NCBI GenBank assembly: GCA_016926595.1
Contig: JAFGOG010000534.1
Coordinates: 1-5,937, forward strand
Length of the DNA stretch: 5,937 nt
Source: Anaerolineae bacterium
Lineage (GTDB): Bacteria > Chloroflexota > Anaerolineae > JAAYZQ01
Reading direction: 5' to 3'
Shown here: piece after piece, positions 5,423 to 5,937 of the stretch
How positions within the stretch are numbered: the stretch's first letter is position 1
Layout of the letters: each line of letters opens with the position of its first letter
Translations under genes and position numbers: made by a program
Notes under the pieces: generated by a model
Seen by the model: only the letters and a program-made list of their open reading frames with translations
Databases searched by the model: none
What the model was told of the DNA's origin: nothing

Positions 5423-5443
5423 ATGGATGCAGACAAACCGTGA
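5423..5443 (+). other. Six-codon mini reading frame in frame with the next gene
   Basis: ATG 5423, preceded by GGAG at 5413-5416, encodes MDADKP and stops at TGA 5441-5443. It is in frame with the gene starting at 5474, which has no ribosome site of its own, so it may deliver ribosomes for reinitiation, or the TGA may mark a lost N-terminus. Confidence 0.3.
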
Positions 5444-5473
5444 ACACACGCGAACCGAATCGACGACAAACCG

Positions 5474-5746
5474 ATGGGCCGCAAGGTCAAACCTCCCTTT
5501 ATCCAGCAAACGACCGGTAACCCGTACCTGGACTTTTTCGCCGCTGCCGTCGCCCTGGCCATCCAGGACGTCGAGCATCCTAATGCCGCGCGGCCGCACG
5601 ACGCCTACAGCGCCCTGGCCTTCCTGATCGAAAACCCCGCCGCCGCCGGCTTGCTCCGCCGGGCTGACTACCCGCTGCCCAGCCTGCGGGAGCTCAACCG
5701 GGTGATGGGATATGCCTGGGACGCCAACAGCGATGATTGGGGATGA
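5474..5746 (+). CDS. Unrecognised 90-residue protein
   Basis: I do not recognise a family. The protein starts basic (MGRKVKPPFIQQTTGNPYLDFF), has an alanine-rich helix (AAAVALAIQDVEH, about 23-35), a second helix-like part (AYSALAFLIENPAAAGLLRRADY, about 44-66) and an acidic, Trp-containing end (MGYAWDANSDDWG). No membrane segment, signal peptide or catalytic motif is visible, so a small helical cytoplasmic protein is likely. Codon use is strongly GC3-biased, like the genes upstream, which supports it being real. ATG 5474 has no purine-rich ribosome site; a mini-frame with one ends 30 bases earlier. The following small frame overlaps its stop by ATGA, so it appears to open a new operon of small genes. 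Confidence 0.7.
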   Translation: MGRKVKPPFIQQTTGNPYLDFFAAAVALAIQDVEHPNAARPHDAYSALAFLIENPAAAGLLRRADYPLPSLRELNRVMGYAWDANSDDWG

Positions 5747-5832
5747 TCGCACAGCCACAGGCACTTGCTGCAGTGATTGGGTTGCGCGAACTGTGCCGGA
5801 ACGGCGAGTGTGCGCCGGTCAGGGGGAGGTGA
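5743..5832 (+). CDS. Tiny 29-residue protein overlapping the previous stop
   Basis: ATG 5743 overlaps the preceding TGA (ATGA at 5743-5746), the same coupling seen at 4441. The product starts MIAQPQALAAVIGLRELC and ends VRGR, with two cysteines in CRNGEC. Its stop at 5830-5832 falls three bases before the next ATG, and the end of its sequence supplies that gene's ribosome site (GGGGGAGG). It may be a real microprotein or a coupling device that keeps ribosomes on the message. No function can be proposed. Confidence 0.45.
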   Translation: MIAQPQALAAVIGLRELCRNGECAPVRGR

Positions 5833-5835
5833 ACG

Positions 5836-5937
5836 ATGCCAGACGAGGCTATCCTCGAAATCAAACAGGTCAACGGCCTGAGCCTGTCCGCCGACAAGGC
5901 CTGGCAGGGCGACAGCAATGTCTACCTGGAGCTGTAC
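5836..5937 (+). CDS. Start of an unrecognised protein, cut by the window edge
   Basis: ATG 5836 has an excellent ribosome site (GGGGGAGG, 5822-5829, six bases before the start). The 34 visible codons read MPDEAILEIKQVNGLSL, then SADKAWQGDSNVYLELY, and the frame is open at the edge. The segment has no signal peptide and alternates polar and hydrophobic residues like beta strands. Too little is present for a family call. Its place as third in a tight run of + strand genes suggests shared transcription with the two before it. Confidence 0.72.
   Translation, partial: MPDEAILEIKQVNGLSLSADKAWQGDSNVYLELY

Larger units (their letters stand above)
4687..5473 (+). other. 787-base stretch without a convincing gene
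   Basis: The first part (4687-4866) is AT-richer (about 46 % G+C over 4681-4860, counted by hand) and holds short direct and inverted repeats. The second part (4867-5279) is GC-rich and packed with hairpins. The third part (5280-5473) has little except a 13-bp palindrome with one central base (TGCCGCTGCGGCA, 5360-5372), a six-codon reading frame after a ribosome site (5423-5443) and a 9-bp direct repeat, GACAAACCG, at 5432-5440 and 5465-5473. Open frames here on either strand lack recognisable domains. Confidence 0.6.

Noticed and set aside
4867..5473. CRISPR array, group II intron, retron or IscB/TnpB guide RNA
   Set aside because: No regular repeat-spacer pattern, no domain V-like hairpin that I can see, and no reverse transcriptase or nuclease gene in the window.
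4934..5562. Two long minus-strand frames (4934-5320 and 5131-5562)
   Set aside because: No domain or plausible start context; the second overlaps the + strand 90-residue gene, and hairpin sequence keeps both strands open.

Overview
The window is GC-rich (roughly 60-65 % in the genes) apart from an AT-richer patch at about 4686-4866. All credible genes lie on the + strand, closely packed with short gaps or ATGA overlaps. The content is that of an accessory replicon or integrated element: a toxin-antitoxin pair, a membrane protein with a soluble FtsK/SpoIIIE-type DNA motor, an actin-like ParM/StbA-type filament protein and a probable small DNA-binding partner. No rRNA, tRNA or housekeeping gene is present to fix the host. 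The composition and the style of the antitoxin and motor suggest a high-GC environmental bacterium; Chloroflexota is my guess, held with low confidence.

Layout. 12-579: AbrB-fold antitoxin and RelE/ParE-fold toxin, closed by a strong intrinsic terminator (600-636). 702-4686: a probable single transcription unit with no internal terminator that I can see. It encodes a two-helix membrane protein, an FtsK-like ATPase without membrane segments, an unrecognised 103-residue protein, a ParM-like actin homologue and an 81-residue probable ribbon-helix-helix protein that overlaps the actin gene by ATGA. A cluster of TGGACAG direct repeats with an 11-bp inverted repeat lies across the end of the ATPase gene and the short gap after it (2940-3022); it is a candidate operator or centromere. 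4687-5473: 787 bases with no convincing gene. This stretch starts with AT-rich DNA carrying short direct and inverted repeats like a transposon end, then runs into about 410 bases packed with hairpins (4867-5279). 5474-5937: three small, tightly coupled genes of unknown function, the last cut by the window edge.

How it may work together (inference). The toxin-antitoxin pair and the actin/DNA-binding pair would both stabilise the element, by addiction and by active segregation. The membrane protein and soluble motor look like an FtsK split into two genes and would move DNA at the membrane, either for segregation or for conjugation-like transfer. The feature I find most worth following is the hairpin-dense region. 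Its non-Watson-Crick pairs are all G·U when read as + strand RNA, and two adjacent hairpins carry the same AAATC loop, which suggests a structured RNA or long 5' leader I cannot assign to a known family.
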